Source: Gemmatimonadota bacterium | Lineage (GTDB): Bacteria; Gemmatimonadota; Gemmatimonadetes; Gemmatimonadales; Gemmatimonadaceae | Reading direction: 5' to 3' | DNA: 15,418 bases | NCBI GenBank assembly: GCA_028287225.1 | Contig: JAQBPZ010000012.1 | Location: 1 to 15,418, forward strand | Part shown: piece after piece, positions 13,812 through 15,418 of the stretch | How the letters are laid out: every line of letters starts with the position of its first letter | Position numbering within the stretch: position 1 is the first letter of the stretch | Program-made: the position numbers and the translations under genes | Notes under the pieces: generated by a model | The model's input: the letters and a program-made list of their open reading frames with translations, nothing else | The model's database searches: none | What the model was told of the DNA's origin: nothing

Positions 13812-14231
13812 ATGAGCAGACGAAATGTTGCTACAGACCTTCTTTGGGGGCTGCGGGTCGGACTCGGCGTAACGAGTCTTGTATTCGTGCCTGTCTTGCT
13901 CGCGGTCCTCCTGAATCCCGGGGAATGGCCGACACTAGGGAAGATGTTTCTTGCGTATCTAATGTTTGGTGGTGTTGCGGGTATCTTCGCTGGCCTTTCT
14001 CGGCCTGTGCTCAGGAGACAGCACGGCGCGATAGCAGTTGGCTGCGCGGTGGGCATAGCAGGGTTCCTCACGATTCTTCTTGTTTCCAATGGGCCACGAC
14101 AATACCCGTTGCTTACCGGTGTCATGGTTACAGCCACTCTCGGTGGTCTCGTCGGGAGTTTCATGGGGTGGTGGATACTTCGACGAGTGAAGTACTGGGA
14201 GCGACTAGTTCAAAACACTAGGCAGCGGTAG
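13812..14231 (+). CDS. Small four-helix membrane protein 4, paralogue of membrane protein 1
   Basis: 139 residues; predicted helices at about 17-36, 42-62, 72-93 and 99-121, ending in a basic tail (ILRRVKYWERLVQNTRQR). It aligns along its length with the protein at 9228-9656: LWGLRVGLGVTSLVFVPVLL against RWGVREGLFLTGIVFVPAIL, then PGEWP, YLMFGGVAG, YP-x-x-TGVMV and GWW. The ATG at 13812 has AAGGC upstream; the frame is open to 13719, overlapping fragment 3, but that part is not related. The partner tip is truncated, so it may persist as protection against siblings that still deliver the tip-1 type. Inference from layout. Confidence 0.75.
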   Translation: MSRRNVATDLLWGLRVGLGVTSLVFVPVLLAVLLNPGEWPTLGKMFLAYLMFGGVAGIFAGLSRPVLRRQHGAIAVGCAVGIAGFLTILLVSNGPRQYPLLTGVMVTATLGGLVGSFMGWWILRRVKYWERLVQNTRQR

Positions 14232-14334
14232 CAACGGGAACCCTGACTTCTACAACATGCTCACAAGATGCTGACCGTGAGGAAGGATTTCTGATTGTGT
14301 GGTCACAGGACTTTTGTTCTGTGCTTGGACGGGG

Positions 14335-14352
14335 AGTGGCGCATGCGCCACT
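14335..14352. repeat. Perfect 18-base palindrome
   Basis: AGTGGCGCATGCGCCACT reads the same on both strands, and GGG before and TCCC after nearly lengthen it with one bulge. With no loop it fits a dimeric protein-binding site better than a terminator. The nearest gene start is not within 100 bases. Confidence 0.6.
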
Positions 14353-14549
14353 TCCCGTTCGTCGGAACGATGCTCGTCACGGCGTTAGTCGCTGCACGGC
14401 AGAAAGCGATGGCCTCGGGGAATCCAGGAGCCAGGGCGCACTCCCTCCCGGAAATCCGCCGAGATTCAAGGCGTGAATGCCGGCCATCAACACTCCGCGG
14501 GCCGAGCCGGCCTGTCACGCAATGCTGGACACTCAGTGTCCATGCGTCT

Positions 14550-14580
14550 GCAGTCGCGTCGCAGGACACCCGCTGTTCCC
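14550..14580. repeat. Repeat copy B (partner at 11568-11600)
   Basis: Direct-orientation near copy of 11568-11600, sharing GCAGTCGCGT, CGCAGGAC and CCCGCTGTT in order. It lies just right of an inverted repeat at 14526-14542 and marks the right side of the accessory block. Confidence 0.55.
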
Positions 14581-14679
14581 GCGCCTACAGATAATGATTG
14601 CGCCCTGAATCAGTGTACGGAGGTGCCACTCTCCCTCCACGCCGGGTTCGTCCCCGGCAGCTTGAGCATCTGCCCGCAT

Positions 14680-14696
14680 GCCCGGCTCTACCGGGC
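14680..14696 (-). terminator. Small hairpin over the DUF4112 stop codon
   Basis: GCCCGG (14680-14685) and CCGGGC (14691-14696) pair around a CTCTA loop that includes the stop codon of the minus-strand gene; a second stem GCCGGG/CCCGGC at 14641-14658 follows downstream on that strand. Either could form the transcript end; neither has a T-tract. Confidence 0.4.
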
Positions 14697-15185
14697 CATC
14701 GTCGTCCGCCCGTCCCAGTTCAGGGCGTGCGCAATCCAGATCACGACGAAGTACGCCACCGTGATCCCTGCCGCGGCCAGCAGTGCGAGTGCCAGCAGGC
14801 TCCCCCACACCACCATCCGGCTCGCGGGCCGTTCCGCCGCGCCCATCGACGGGGCGCCATTGCCGAGCGTGCGCTCCAGCAGCGCGAGGTTGCGCGAGTT
14901 GGCCTTGAACGCCACGTCGAAGGCGTCGCCAAGCAGGGGCACCGTTCCCCCGACGGCATCGATGGCGACGTTGGCGATCATCCGGACGATCGTGGTGCGC
15001 GACGCCCCCGCGCGCGCGCCGAGCAGCACCATGTATCCGGCGAGCACCGCCCCCGCGACGTCGCCGAGCCCCGGCACCAGGCCCAGGATCGGGTCGAGCC
15101 CGAAGCGGATCCCGGTACCCGGGACCCTCGCGGCACTGTCGAGGAGCCGGGTGAGCGTCCGGGCGCGGGCGAGGGTGTCGGGCAT
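14688..15185 (-). CDS. DUF4112 family membrane protein
   Basis: 165 residues from the ATG at 15185 (MPDTLARARTLTRLLDSA). The DUF4112 signature is clear: RFGLDPILGLVPGLGDVAGAVL at about residues 26-47, then the NVAIDAVGGTVPLLGDAFD segment at about 75-95, followed by FKANSRNLALLER. A C-terminal membrane helix spans about residues 130-155 (VVWGSLLALALLAAAGITVAYF). Members are widespread small inner-membrane proteins of unknown function, often 120-170 residues, so the length fits. The frame is open to 15389 but the added 68 residues come from repeat-like DNA, and the family begins near the chosen start. The ribosome site is weak. It is convergent with the Rhs accessory block and seems unrelated to it. 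Confidence 0.85.
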   Translation of the reverse strand: MPDTLARARTLTRLLDSAARVPGTGIRFGLDPILGLVPGLGDVAGAVLAGYMVLLGARAGASRTTIVRMIANVAIDAVGGTVPLLGDAFDVAFKANSRNLALLERTLGNGAPSMGAAERPASRMVVWGSLLALALLAAAGITVAYFVVIWIAHALNWDGRTTMAR

Positions 15186-15418
15186 GGGGCAGGGATCCAG
15201 GTAGAGGGCGGCAGCAGCAACGCACGGCTCGTTCCCGGCGCGAGGGGGCCACAATCTCGTACCCGGCAAGAGCTTCAATCTCGTGCCTGGCAAGATCAAC
15301 TGCTTCAACACAGAGGACGCAGAGGAACTGCAACAGCGGCGGAGGGACGCGGAGGTCGGGCGGGCTACTAGTGGAATTGAAAGGTCCAAGCGGACCTGGA
15401 GAGCGTATCGTTTTTGGG
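15186..15418. other. Intergenic end of window with short repeats
   Basis: No gene supported. A 23-base unit (CAATCTCGT, then GGCAAG) occurs twice in tandem at 15252-15274 and 15275-15292 with two mismatches. Next comes CACAGAGGACGCAGAGGA (about 15309-15326), a purine-rich type of sequence that I associate with dispersed intergenic elements in some bacterial genomes, from memory and unchecked. The window ends before any further gene becomes visible. Confidence 0.45.

Larger units (their letters stand above)
14232..14687. other. Gene-free stretch with palindromes, between membrane protein 4 and DUF4112 gene
   Basis: I can support no gene here. It contains a perfect 18-base palindrome AGTGGCGCATGCGCCACT (14335-14352), flanked by GGG and TCCC that nearly extend it; a 17-base inverted repeat TGGACACTCAGTGTCCA (14526-14542); repeat copy B (14550-14580); and a GCCGGG/CCCGGC hairpin at 14641-14658. 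The palindromes may be protein-binding sites or transcript ends; the 14335 site lies on neither gene's immediate start. Confidence 0.6.

Noticed and set aside
11400..14580. Integron cassette array
   Set aside because: No integrase, no recognisable attC cores between the small genes, and the similarity between units is Rhs core sequence instead.
14295..14594. 99-codon plus-strand frame in the right intergenic region
   Set aside because: Runs through palindromes and the repeat, has no ribosome site and no protein-like pattern.
1..15418. CRISPR array, tRNA, rRNA or insertion sequence
   Set aside because: No regularly spaced repeats, no clover-leaf or rRNA-like stretch and no transposase frame were seen on either strand.

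Overview
The window is a high-GC bacterial chromosomal segment. The GC content, the Ala-rich Sec signal peptides ending in Ala-Gln (AGAQS, LHAQS) and a secreted YD-repeat giant without a type VI apparatus fit Gemmatimonadota or a nearby lineage. No marker gene is present, so this is an inference. Three blocks can be told apart: housekeeping and stress genes (1-3600), secreted proteins ending in an intact Rhs gene (3768-9073), and a low-order accessory tail made of broken Rhs ends alternating with small membrane-protein genes (9074-14231). A DUF4112 gene on the minus strand closes the window.

Left block. On the minus strand an organic-peroxide operon reads ohrR then ohr, with a palindromic operator candidate upstream of ohrR. 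On the plus strand lie a protein with an ENTETSAVGRALANLGF motif, resembling phage-type single-strand-annealing proteins, and then an ECF-like sigma factor (GTG start, strong ribosome site) translationally coupled by an ATGA overlap to an S24/LexA-type protein with no HTH. That S24 protein keeps the Ala-Gly scissile bond, the Ser and the Lys with the same spacing as E. coli LexA (34 and 37 residues). The pair looks like a sigma factor plus an autoproteolytic regulator.

Middle block. A secreted 221-aa protein with a Pro/Tyr-rich stretch and an Ig-like domain precedes a 1512-aa Sec-exported Rhs/YD-repeat protein. Both carry a similar Ig-like module with a C-x4/5-C hairpin. The Rhs protein ends in the usual core motif, DPSGL, and then a variable 193-aa tip.

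Right block, the most interesting part. The 3' end of the Rhs gene is repeated twice more as promoterless, start-less fragments: one frameshifted but with a complete alternative tip (about 11625-12724), one decayed with its tip cut off (about 13350-13758). All three copies share the core end and a 'C-x-E-FSDRTVC-x-WTDPxQY' linker, then diverge. The intact gene and each fragment are followed by a gene for a small protein with four predicted membrane segments; a further such gene (10813-11211) has no recognisable tip in front of it. This is the layout expected of an Rhs effector locus with displaced orphan tips and retained cognate immunity genes, here with a membrane-embedded partner family and hydrophobic tips. 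A soluble 140-aa protein and a damaged lipoprotein gene lie among them and may be further immunity or accessory genes. Toxicity and immunity are inferred from layout; no catalytic motif was recognised in the tips.
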